A DNA stretch of 5,168 nucleotides from Verrucomicrobiales bacterium (lineage in GTDB: Bacteria > Verrucomicrobiota > Verrucomicrobiia > Limisphaerales > UBA1100): assembly GCA_002724615.1 (NCBI GenBank), contig PBPF01000177.1, positions 1-5,168 on the forward strand. The letters are read 5' to 3'. Under the pieces are notes generated by a model. It ran no database searches, was not told the origin of the DNA, and saw only the letters and a program-made list of their open reading frames with translations. Shown here piece by piece: positions 1 to 5,168 of this stretch. Positions within the stretch are counted from its first letter, which is position 1. Every line of letters begins with the position of its first letter. A program made the translations under genes and the position numbers.

Positions 1-1521
1 ACGGTCAAAAGCCTTTCGAACATCTCGACAACGACGCTTTGTTGGGCGGTCTTTGAGGCGAACGGGGAATATCGCGGTGTGGTGGAGCGGGCGGAGGCTT
101 GGCTGGCGAAGCGGGCGGGAGGTGTTTCGCCGGAACAGCTTGCACCAGCAATCATTCGGCGGTACGGGAAAGATCGGACATTTTCGGTGCCAATTCTAAC
201 GCACTGCGCTCTAGCGGGAAAAGTGGGGTGGGACCGTGTGTTGCAATTGCCATTTGAGTTGGCTGCATTCCCGCAGTCGTGGTTTGCAGCGATGCGACTG
301 CCGGTGGTGAGTTACGCATTGCCGGCATTGATTGCCATCGGGCAGGCGCGGCATGCGCATCGGCCGACTTGGAATCCACTCGCAAGGTTGTTTCGGGCGG
401 CGGCTCGTAACAAGACGTTGTCGGCGTTGCAAAACATTCAGCCATCAAACGGCGGGTTCTTGGAGGCGACGCCATTGACGAGTTTTGTGACGATGAGTTT
501 GGCCGGCAGCGGGATGGCGGAGCATGCGGTGGTGGGGAAAGGGGTTGAGTTTTTAAAGGGCTCGGTGCGTAAGGATGGCAGTTGGCCGATAGACACGAAC
601 TTGGCGACTTGGGTGACGACGCTGGCAGTGAATTCTCTGGGCGGGTCGGTGGATGATTTGTTGTCGGAAAAGGAGCGGGAGCAAATCCGGGACTGGTTGC
701 TTGGGCAACAATACCGAAATGTGCATCCGTACACGAATGCCGCACCGGGAGGGTGGGCGTGGACGGATCTGCCGGGTGGCGTGCCGGACGCAGATGACAC
801 GCCAGGAGCGTTGTTGGCGTTGAAGAATCTTGGTGGAGATTGCACGGACGCGGCTCGGATGAGTGTGGGTTGGTTGCTTGATTTGCAAAATCGAGATGGA
901 GGCATGCCGACGTTTTGTCGAGGTTGGACCAACCTGCCGTTCGATCGTAGCAGTCCAGATTTAACGGCGCACGCGATGCGAGCTTGGCAGGCGTGGCGTG
1001 GGGAGTTGCCGGATTTGCGGCCGCGAATGGATGCGGCGTATTCAAAAGCGGCGCGATATTTGGCAAATTGTGACGGGGAGCATGGGTGGGTGCCTCTGTG
1101 GTTTGGCAATCAACATGCGGGTGATGAGGCAAACTGGACTTACGGCACGGCGCGAGTAGCAGAAGCTTTGAATGAACAAGCGCAACTGGAATTGCCGGGT
1201 GGTGCAATGCGGCAGCGCGCGGCTCGGAATTGTCTGTTGGGCTTGCAAGGCAAAGATGGAGGATGGGGAGGATTTAAGAATGGGCCGGTTTCGGTGGAGG
1301 AAACGGCTCTGGCGGTGGGTGCGTTGAAAGGGGTTGATGATGGAGAGTCGAGAAAGTCGATTGAGGAGGGGACGGAGTGGTTGGTGTGTCGGGTGGAGTC
1401 TGGGGAGTGGTTGGAAGCGGCGCCGATTGGATTTTATTTTGCGAAGCTGTGGTATTTTGAAAAATTGTATCCCATGATTTTCACGGTGGGAGCAATGGAG
1501 CGCGTAGCGGGAAAGGAATGA
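1..1521 (+). CDS. Squalene-hopene-cyclase-like class II terpene cyclase (5' end missing)
   Basis: The frame is open from base 1, so the gene begins upstream; 506 residues are visible. The first residues (SNISTTTLCWAVFEANGE) already fit the cyclase fold, so the GTG at 79 is internal and not the true start. Class II cyclases protonate and cyclise squalene or other polyprenyl chains, as membrane-associated proteins. The key motif DADDT is at bases 787-801 (visible residues 263-267), matching the catalytic DxDD of squalene-hopene cyclases. QW-type repeats are seen, the clearest being QGKDGGWGGF at bases 1246-1275. The C-terminus (IGFYFAKLWYFEKLYPMIF) matches the family's closing aromatic segment. 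By comparison with typical enzymes of about 630-680 residues, roughly 110 N-terminal residues are missing. The stretch corresponding to the usual GxWxGRWGxNYxYGT is divergent (WVPLWFGNQ, then WTYGTA), so the substrate and product cannot be assigned. The stop overlaps the next start (ATGA), implying co-expression. The family call is strong; hopene synthesis itself is not shown. Confidence 0.9.
   Translation, partial: TVKSLSNISTTTLCWAVFEANGEYRGVVERAEAWLAKRAGGVSPEQLAPAIIRRYGKDRTFSVPILTHCALAGKVGWDRVLQLPFELAAFPQSWFAAMRLPVVSYALPALIAIGQARHAHRPTWNPLARLFRAAARNKTLSALQNIQPSNGGFLEATPLTSFVTMSLAGSGMAEHAVVGKGVEFLKGSVRKDGSWPIDTNLATWVTTLAVNSLGGSVDDLLSEKEREQIRDWLLGQQYRNVHPYTNAAPGGWAWTDLPGGVPDADDTPGALLALKNLGGDCTDAARMSVGWLLDLQNRDGGMPTFCRGWTNLPFDRSSPDLTAHAMRAWQAWRGELPDLRPRMDAAYSKAARYLANCDGEHGWVPLWFGNQHAGDEANWTYGTARVAEALNEQAQLELPGGAMRQRAARNCLLGLQGKDGGWGGFKNGPVSVEETALAVGALKGVDDGESRKSIEEGTEWLVCRVESGEWLEAAPIGFYFAKLWYFEKLYPMIFTVGAMERVAGKE
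1512..1521 (+). promoter_or_regulatory. Translational coupling junction (purine-rich SD plus ATGA overlap)
   Basis: AAAGGA at 1512-1517 abuts ATG 1518, and the cyclase TGA is 1519-1521. The next codon, 1521-1523, is also ATG. Spacing is essentially zero to the first ATG and about 3 bases to the second, both shorter than ideal, so re-initiation by ribosomes finishing the cyclase is the likely route. There is no room for a separate promoter. Confidence 0.6.
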
Positions 1522-2354
1522 TGCGTATCTTGATTGTTGGTTGTGGTTATGTGGGGCTGCCGTTGGGTGTGGCGTTGCGGGAGGCTGGGCATGAGGTGCA
1601 TGGAGTGCGACGTGGTGATGGGGAGGAGATGGCAGCGGCGGGAATTGTTGGGCACGCGGTGGATGTAACTTGTCGTGAGCAGTTGAATGATTTGCCGCGA
1701 GGTTTTGACCGAGTTGTTCTTTCGGTGTCGTCGGGTCGCGGTAGTGTTGAGGCACACCGGGAGGTGTTCGTGGAGGGAACACGGAATATCTTGGAATGGC
1801 TGGAGGGCGAGATTCCGGTGGTGTTTACGAGTAGCACAGGGGTTTATGGGCAGGTGGATGGAGAGGAGGTGGATGAGAATGCGGTCACTGAGCCGGCGGG
1901 GGAGACTGGGCGGGCATTGCTGGAGGCGGAGAACATGGTGCGGAATGCGGGTGGGATAGTGCTGCGAGTGTCGGGGATTTACGGGCCGGGGCGTGGGTTT
2001 CTCTACCGGCAGTTTTTGAATGGGGAGGCGACGATGGTTGGTGACGGTGGGCGGTGGTTGAATATGGTGCATCGCGACGATGTGGTAGGTGGATTAGTGG
2101 CGGCACTGGAGCTTGTGAAAGGAGGGGGGGTGTTTAATCTGACTGACGATGAGCCGGTGCGGGAGCGGGATTTTTTTGATTGGCTCGCGGGGGCACTTGG
2201 ACGTGAGTTGCCGCCAGCGGGGGAGGCCCGCAAGAGGAAACGGGCAATGACGAGCAAGCGAGTTCTGAACGCAAAATTGAGCGGACTAGGATGGTTGCCG
2301 CGTTACCCGACATTTCGTGAGGGGTATGCGGAGTTGATGCGGACAGATGGCTAG
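1518..2354 (+). CDS. Atypical SDR / NAD(P)-binding epimerase-like protein (YeeZ-like)
   Basis: This 278-residue protein has an N-terminal Rossmann fold: RILIVGCGYVG at residues 3-13 carries the glycine-rich dinucleotide-binding loop. SSTGVYG at 105-111 and LRVSGIYGPGR at 149-159 are hallmarks of extended short-chain dehydrogenases and sugar epimerases. The catalytic YxxxK is absent: the equivalent segment reads ETGRALLEAE (129-138). This pattern resembles the atypical SDR subgroup containing E. coli YeeZ, so it may bind NAD(P) without classical SDR catalysis. The start is ATG 1518, overlapping the cyclase stop as ATGA. A second ATG follows at 1521, and AAAGGA (1512-1517) could serve as ribosome site for either. 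Coupling to the cyclase suggests action on, or control of, the same isoprenoid pathway, but this is inference from position only. The 3' end overlaps the convergent dciA-like gene by 4 bases. The fold is certain; the substrate is unknown. Confidence 0.87.
   Translation: MMRILIVGCGYVGLPLGVALREAGHEVHGVRRGDGEEMAAAGIVGHAVDVTCREQLNDLPRGFDRVVLSVSSGRGSVEAHREVFVEGTRNILEWLEGEIPVVFTSSTGVYGQVDGEEVDENAVTEPAGETGRALLEAENMVRNAGGIVLRVSGIYGPGRGFLYRQFLNGEATMVGDGGRWLNMVHRDDVVGGLVAALELVKGGGVFNLTDDEPVRERDFFDWLAGALGRELPPAGEARKRKRAMTSKRVLNAKLSGLGWLPRYPTFREGYAELMRTDG
2351..2354. other. Convergent 4-base gene overlap at CTAG
   Basis: The palindrome CTAG supplies both stop codons: TAG 2352-2354 ends the SDR gene on the + strand, and TAG on the minus strand (2353-2351) ends the dciA-like gene. 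There is no intergenic space and no hairpin terminator here, so opposing transcripts must overlap at their 3' ends. Confidence 0.85.
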
Positions 2355-2782
2355 CCGACGCGGAAGGAGATACGGGCAATCATGTCGCTATCGAATGCGG
2401 ACTGTAGGCTGCGCAAGATTTCCTTACGGCGGTAGCGGACGATTTCGCTGAGCCAGACATTGCTGTCGACACTGACGAACAAGGTTCCCTTGTTGATGCC
2501 GGTGGGTTGCGCGTGGGCGGTGACGACGGGGTCGATGAGATGATTCCAGACCTTGATGATCTCAGCCTCAGACCTTTTGCGGTCCAGGCCGATGGAGTCG
2601 AGGAGTTTCGGGAGGACGTTGGCCGCAGACTTAGCGTGATCAGTGCGGGCGGTTTCTTGCTCTGTGAGGTCGACGCCGCGCCACTGGGCGAGTGCGCGTC
2701 GGCGCGCGAATGCGGGGACGTTGGGTTTCTCCTTTCGTCTGGGGCGATGCAGGTTTCGCATGTGCGGTGGGAGAGTTTCCAC
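2351..2782 (-). CDS. dciA: DUF721 / DciA-like protein (predicted replicative helicase loader)
   Basis: This 143-residue protein has a basic N-terminal arm (residues 9-35, rich in R and K), then the DUF721 domain from about 50 to 143. Family signatures are the conserved Trp in EIIKVWNHLIDP (W79), the HAQPTGI segment (90-96) and LFVSVDSNVWLSEI (101-114) ending in an RISFRVG strand. DciA is established as the ancestral bacterial loader of the DnaB replicative helicase; the role here is by family. The start is GTG 2782, and an in-frame TGA at 2798-2800 rules out a much longer form. ATG 2761 (residue 8) is an alternative, and neither has a convincing ribosome site, which fits coupling to the transporter upstream. 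Its whole length apart from the last 29 bases is also spanned by the open frame of that transporter. The tail overlaps the convergent SDR gene by 4 bases (CTAG). Family confidence is good; the symbol is transferred from the family. Confidence 0.82.
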   Translation of the reverse strand: METLPPHMRNLHRPRRKEKPNVPAFARRRALAQWRGVDLTEQETARTDHAKSAANVLPKLLDSIGLDRKRSEAEIIKVWNHLIDPVVTAHAQPTGINKGTLFVSVDSNVWLSEIVRYRRKEILRSLQSAFDSDMIARISFRVG

Positions 2783-3612
2783 GTATGGCGCGCTTGCTCA
2801 ATGCGTTGATGTTCAAAATTGTCGGCACGTTCTTCGGGGGATTTTCCCGTCAACAAGCTGCTGATAATTAGGTGTATTCCCGCGAGCAAGGTGAGGATGT
2901 AAATAACGAGGCGAAATTGGCGCTCAGGAATGCGTCGATTGAGCGATACGCCTAGCCACGCGCCGATGGGAATAAGCAGACAGAAATAAGCACCCCAAAG
3001 GAGGCTTTTCGTGGTGATAAGGTCCTTGCTTATGAACAAGGGCATTTTGATCCAGTTGATACATGTAAACAAGATGGTGCGGGTGGCAACATAGTCGATC
3101 TTGGAAAGTTGCTGCGGCAGGAGGAAAAGGTTGACGACGGGGCCAGCGCCGTGAGCAAAGGTACTGGTGAGACCGGTGCCGATACCACAAGGGATGCCGG
3201 CCAGATGGGTGGGTTGCCAAGGGGGCACTTCGGAGTCGGTCTTACCGCCGATAAAGGACCAAAGCACGAAGCCAATGGCCAGCGCACCGATAAGTAGGCT
3301 GAAATGGTGCGGCTGCATGCGGTCGATGAATTGAACCCCGAGCCATGCACCAATGGCGACGCCGGGCAGTAGGTAGATAAGATTGTCCGCGCGCCAGTGC
3401 CGCCAGTAGTGGTAAAGCGAGACGGCATCACCCAGGCAAAGAAGCGGCAGAAGGAATCCAATGGCGAACTGCGGGCGTTCTCCAAAAATGCCGAACGCAA
3501 CGACACAAAGGGGAGTCGTCAACATGCCGAGTCCACCGCCAAGCCCAGCCTTGGAAAGGCCGATCAAGAGTACGGCAGCGCTGATGAGAAACAGTGGCAG
3601 GAATTCCGGCAC
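2380..3612 (-). CDS. TauE/SafE-family membrane permease with anomalous C-terminal read-on
   Basis: Residues 1 to about 255 form a polytopic membrane protein of the TauE/SafE (DUF81) family, which exports sulfite, sulfoacetate or related organosulfur anions; the substrate here is unknown. The two family repeats are visible: a glycine-rich loop KAGLGGGLGMLTTP (21-34), and its counterpart GIPCGIGTGLTS to AGPVVNLFLLP (139-166). Hydrophobic spans lie near 5-20, 50-66, 78-95, 104-121, 205-222 and 233-254. GTG 3612 is the start because a TAA lies four codons upstream in frame; no clear ribosome site precedes it. Family members usually end near 250-270 residues, but this frame runs to 410. The last 155 residues are low-complexity (S, P, T, R, A) with no membrane span, and residues 277-410 overlay the dciA-like gene in another frame. 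One extra T in the run at 2815-2818 would stop the protein at residue 266. The transporter call is firm; the C-terminal third is probably not authentic conserved protein. Confidence 0.83.
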   Translation of the reverse strand: MPEFLPLFLISAAVLLIGLSKAGLGGGLGMLTTPLCVVAFGIFGERPQFAIGFLLPLLCLGDAVSLYHYWRHWRADNLIYLLPGVAIGAWLGVQFIDRMQPHHFSLLIGALAIGFVLWSFIGGKTDSEVPPWQPTHLAGIPCGIGTGLTSTFAHGAGPVVNLFLLPQQLSKIDYVATRTILFTCINWIKMPLFISKDLITTKSLLWGAYFCLLIPIGAWLGVSLNRRIPERQFRLVIYILTLLAGIHLIISSLLTGKSPEERADNFEHQRIEQARHTWKLSHRTCETCIAPDERRNPTSPHSRADAHSPSGAASTSQSKKPPALITLSLRPTSSRNSSTPSAWTAKGLRLRSSRSGIISSTPSSPPTRNPPASTREPCSSVSTAMSGSAKSSATAVRKSCAAYSPHSIAT

Positions 3613-3719
3613 GCGAGAGATTTAGAGCCTGATAGGGGGAATGTCGAGGCGCAGGACTGTGGGTGAGTTGGCTCAGTTTTTACTATTATCGTGTGAATAA
3701 GAAACACCATTCACCGCCT

Positions 3720-3735
3720 TGACTATACAATGTGC
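3720..3735 (+). promoter_or_regulatory. Candidate NrdR box (autoregulation)
   Basis: The 16-mer TGACTATACAATGTGC matches the known NrdR-box consensus acaCwAtATaTwGtgt at 11 of 16 positions by eye, including most of the central part. It overlaps the possible -10 hexamer TACAAT, the usual position for repression. A second 11-of-16 match lies at 3757-3772, but starts 37 bases downstream instead of the usual 31-32, which counts against a cooperative pair. NrdR targets are normally ribonucleotide-reductase genes, and autoregulation occurs only in some species. Confidence 0.3.
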
Positions 3736-3754
3736 AGTGTGTTACCCACTCCAA

Positions 3755-3771
3755 GGCCACTACATGTGGTC
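3755..3771 (+). other. Small hairpin in the nrdR leader
   Basis: GGCCAC and GTGGTC can pair (one G-U) around a 5-base TACAT loop, followed by a short T run (TTT after one base). This is too small and the T run too short for a confident terminator. It lies just 9 bases upstream of the ribosome-binding sequence at 3780-3786, so a leader role is possible. Its right half coincides with the second weak NrdR-box match, so the symmetry could reflect a protein site or chance. Confidence 0.25.
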
Positions 3772-3779
3772 TTTCTGCC

Positions 3780-3786
3780 AAGGAGG
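3780..3786 (+). promoter_or_regulatory. Shine-Dalgarno sequence for nrdR
   Basis: AAGGAGG is a near-perfect ribosome-binding sequence, 13 bases before ATG 3800. The spacing is on the long side. It decides against the upstream TTG 3719, which has no such site, and supports initiation at the MRCPKC start. Confidence 0.6.
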
Positions 3787-3799
3787 TTTGACTGGGGTT

Positions 3800-4285
3800 A
3801 TGCGCTGTCCGAAGTGCGAGTGTATTGAGGACAAGGTGATTGATTCACGCTCATCGAAAGAGGGCTCGATCATTCGCCGGCGTCGCGAATGCACAAAATG
3901 CAGCCATCGTTTCACCACATATGAGCAGATTGAGCATACGCAGTTAATGGTGGTGAAGCGGGATGGACGGCGTGAGGAGTTTTCTCGCGAGAAGTTGCTC
4001 AGCGGCATTGCCAAGGCCTGCCAAAAACGGCCGATCAGTCAACAGACCATTGAGGATGTCACACAGGATGTCTTCGACACCGTTTCGCAGGAGTTCAGCG
4101 AGGAGGTGCAAGGACGTGAGATTGGCGAGCGCGTGATGAACGCGTTACGGGAGATCGACTCCGTGGCGTACGTGCGTTACGCGAGCGTCTACCGGCGCTT
4201 CGAGGAGGCCGGTGACTTTGTGGATGCCGTAAAGAAACTCGAGACCAAACATGATACAGCTACATACCGACTGCCTGGTATTTGA
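3800..4285 (+). CDS. nrdR: Transcriptional repressor NrdR
   Basis: NrdR is the zinc- and nucleotide-binding repressor that senses ATP/dATP and shuts off ribonucleotide-reductase genes. From ATG 3800 the protein is 161 residues, the usual family length. The N-terminal zinc ribbon is complete: MRCPKC at 1-6 and CTKC at 31-34 give the four cysteines (3, 6, 31, 34), with VIDSRSSKEGSIIRRRREC between them. HRFTTYEQIE (36-45) leads into the ATP-cone domain, which begins at VVKRDGRREEF (51-61) and runs through the AYVRYASVYRRF segment. The frame is open back to TTG 3719, but those extra 27 residues lack family similarity and span the leader elements, so the shorter start is chosen. The 3' end overlaps the next gene by 35 bases, implying an operon with the two genes that follow. 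No ribonucleotide-reductase gene lies in the window. Confidence 0.96.
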   Translation: MRCPKCECIEDKVIDSRSSKEGSIIRRRRECTKCSHRFTTYEQIEHTQLMVVKRDGRREEFSREKLLSGIAKACQKRPISQQTIEDVTQDVFDTVSQEFSEEVQGREIGERVMNALREIDSVAYVRYASVYRRFEEAGDFVDAVKKLETKHDTATYRLPGI

Positions 4286-4832
4286 AACGTCTGATGGGCA
4301 GGCCATCCCTTGTTCCGCTGAGGACGTGACCGTGGAACTTCTGGGCGAAGCCGCCAAAGAACTGGAGGAGCAGGTTATTGAAGAAGCCGCGGCGGCAACC
4401 TTGTACTATTTCAAACAGGAACTTGGACGCAACGTGGTCTCGGTGGGTGAATTCACCATGGCACTGGAGCGGATTTTGCGCGGGTTTGGATACAAGGTGA
4501 AACCGGTTTACGACGAAACCACGACAGCCAGTGCACGCGAGGCCGAGACTGACTTACAGCCACTGGCCAGCCGCGCTAGCCAGTCACGTCGTGAAGGTGA
4601 GGGACTCGAGATGGTCTTTTTTTGCACCTTGAGGGATCAGATTCATGCTGATTTGCATGGCAAACCTGAACTACTCCGTATCAAGGGCCTCCGTAACGCT
4701 GTTCGCAAGCTCACTGGGTCAAACAAATGGAGTCCACGTTGTCAGCAACTCAATGACCAGATTGTCGACTACCTTCGCGATATAGTGGCCCGCCACAAGC
4801 AGGAGGCACGTCTGACCTTGATGATCATCTGA
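4251..4832 (+). CDS. Conserved-looking protein of unknown function in the nrdR operon
   Basis: I do not recognise this 193-residue protein. It has no signal peptide or membrane segment, so it is probably cytoplasmic. Residues 1-22 look like a compact strand pair (TDCLVFETSDGQAIPCSAED, with Cys8 and Cys21). Residues 25-80 are strongly helical and acidic (ELLGEAAKELEEQVIEEAAAATLYYFKQELG, then VGEFTMALERILRGFG). Residues 90-115 are a charged, probably flexible linker, and 118-193 form a second, more basic helical part with a C-terminal LRDIVARHKQEARL stretch. Start ATG 4251 lies inside nrdR (35-base overlap), and the following HIT gene begins 4 bases after its stop, so all three are probably co-transcribed and translationally coupled. 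No ribosome site of note precedes it. Codon use matches its neighbours and the gene appears intact. A helper or regulatory role with NrdR is possible from position alone. Confidence 0.85.
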   Translation: MIQLHTDCLVFETSDGQAIPCSAEDVTVELLGEAAKELEEQVIEEAAAATLYYFKQELGRNVVSVGEFTMALERILRGFGYKVKPVYDETTTASAREAETDLQPLASRASQSRREGEGLEMVFFCTLRDQIHADLHGKPELLRIKGLRNAVRKLTGSNKWSPRCQQLNDQIVDYLRDIVARHKQEARLTLMII

Positions 4833-4836
4833 CCGC

Positions 4837-5168
4837 GTGACCTTATTTGAGAAAATCATCGCTGGGGAAATCCCATCTGAAAAGGTATACGAGGATGATC
4901 TTGTTTACGCCTTTCGTGACATCAACCCACAAGCGCCTGTCCACATTCTCATTATCCCCCGTAAACCTATCCCACGCATCGCCGAGGCTGAGCCGGACGA
5001 TCATCAGGTGCTGGGTCACCTTCTGTTAAAGGCGCGTGAGGTTGCTGCTGCTGAGGGGTTGGCAGGGAATGGCTATCGGCTTGTGTTTAACAACGGTTCA
5101 GATGCCGGCGAGACTGTCCCTCATTTGCACCTGCACATTCTTGGCGGGCGGCAGATGGCTTGGCCGCC
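4837..5168 (+). CDS. HIT-family protein, HinT-like nucleoside phosphoramidate hydrolase (3' end cut)
   Basis: HinT-type histidine-triad proteins hydrolyse purine nucleoside phosphoramidates and acyl-adenylates in the cytoplasm. The visible 110 residues open with the family N-terminus TLFEKIIAGEIPSEKVYEDD, followed by AFRDINPQAPVHILIIPRK and the nucleotide-contacting region FNNGSDAGETVPH. The triad HLHLHIL is at bases 5122-5142 (His96, His98, His100), followed by GGRQMAWP, which in HinT lies just before the C-terminus. Only a few residues should be missing past the window end. The start is GTG 4837: an in-frame TGA at 4822-4824 leaves no other usable upstream codon. It begins 4 bases after the previous stop without a clear ribosome site, as expected for a coupled operon gene. 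The family call is very firm; the physiological substrate is not known. Confidence 0.95.
   Translation, partial: MTLFEKIIAGEIPSEKVYEDDLVYAFRDINPQAPVHILIIPRKPIPRIAEAEPDDHQVLGHLLLKAREVAAAEGLAGNGYRLVFNNGSDAGETVPHLHLHILGGRQMAWP

Larger units (their letters stand above)
3613..3799. promoter_or_regulatory. Divergent intergenic region between the permease and nrdR
   Basis: This is the only non-coding stretch of note, and it must hold the start signals for both the minus-strand permease/dciA unit and the plus-strand nrdR unit. It contains an AT-rich core at about 3677-3710. TATTAT (3684-3689) is a possible -10 for the + strand; its complement GATAAT (3690-3685) is one for the minus strand; TACAAT (3726-3731) is another + strand candidate. 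None has a good -35 at normal spacing, so I do not assign a start site. The nrdR side carries a candidate operator, a small hairpin and a strong ribosome-binding sequence, listed separately. Confidence 0.4.

Noticed and set aside
152..1207. Long minus-strand open frame of 351 codons antisense to the cyclase.
   Set aside because: The product is His/Pro/Ser/Thr-rich with no domain character. It arises because G-rich + strand codons rarely give stops on the other strand; the cyclase frame carries all the recognisable motifs.
79..1521. GTG 79 as the start of the cyclase gene.
   Set aside because: The frame is open to base 1, and the residues before 79 already match the cyclase fold, so the gene is cut by the window edge.
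1042..2072. Further minus-strand open frames opposite the cyclase end and the SDR gene.
   Set aside because: They have the same His/Pro/Arg-rich composition, no start context and no family features; they are mirror frames of the + strand genes.
2507..2809. Plus-strand open frame of 100 codons opposite the dciA-like gene.
   Set aside because: The minus strand has clear DUF721 similarity over the same bases, while this frame has no recognisable features or ribosome site.
3755..3775. Rho-independent terminator or attenuator before nrdR.
   Set aside because: The stem is only 6 pairs with a wobble, and the T run is three bases interrupted by C; it is kept only as a weak leader hairpin.
3719..3799. 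N-terminal extension of NrdR from TTG 3719.
   Set aside because: The canonical family start MRCPKC is at 3800 with AAGGAGG upstream; the extension would cover the leader elements and has no family similarity.
4847..5029. Plus-strand 60-codon open frame within the HIT gene.
   Set aside because: The HIT frame over the same bases is unambiguous; this is an out-of-frame shadow.

Overview
The window is protein-coding almost end to end: six genes and one divergent intergenic region of about 190 bases. No RNA gene, CRISPR array, insertion sequence or long repeat is visible. Base composition is moderately GC-rich, with a strong excess of G over C on the + strand through roughly the first 3.6 kb, even where the genes lie on the minus strand. 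The gene set is bacterial chromosomal housekeeping plus one terpenoid-cyclase module. A PVC-group bacterium, most likely Verrucomicrobiota, is my best guess. That rests on the flavour of the cyclase and the nrdR neighbourhood, not on any marker gene, so it is tentative.

Layout. (a) Bases 1-2354, + strand: the 3' part of a squalene-hopene-cyclase-like class II terpene cyclase, joined by an ATGA stop/start overlap to an atypical short-chain dehydrogenase (YeeZ-like NAD-binding epimerase fold). (b) Bases 2351-3612, minus strand: a TauE/SafE-type membrane transporter followed by a DciA/DUF721 protein (predicted DnaB helicase loader). The dciA-like gene meets the dehydrogenase tail to tail in a 4-base CTAG overlap. 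The transporter frame has no stop where its family normally ends and stays open through almost all of the dciA-like gene in another frame. (c) Bases 3613-3799: the divergent intergenic region, with candidate promoter and leader elements. (d) Bases 3800-5168, + strand: a tight run of nrdR (ribonucleotide-reductase repressor), an unrecognised 193-residue protein overlapping nrdR by 35 bases, and a HIT/HinT-family nucleotide hydrolase cut by the window end.

Functionally, nrdR, the HIT protein and the dciA-like gene all touch nucleotide supply or replication, but they lie on opposite strands and nothing proves joint control. The cyclase and dehydrogenase are translationally coupled and may act on, or regulate, the same isoprenoid product. 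I found no clear new multi-gene system. The points most worth following are the transporter/dciA frame overlap, the divergent cyclase active-site region, the unknown protein embedded in the nrdR operon, and a possible NrdR box in the nrdR leader.
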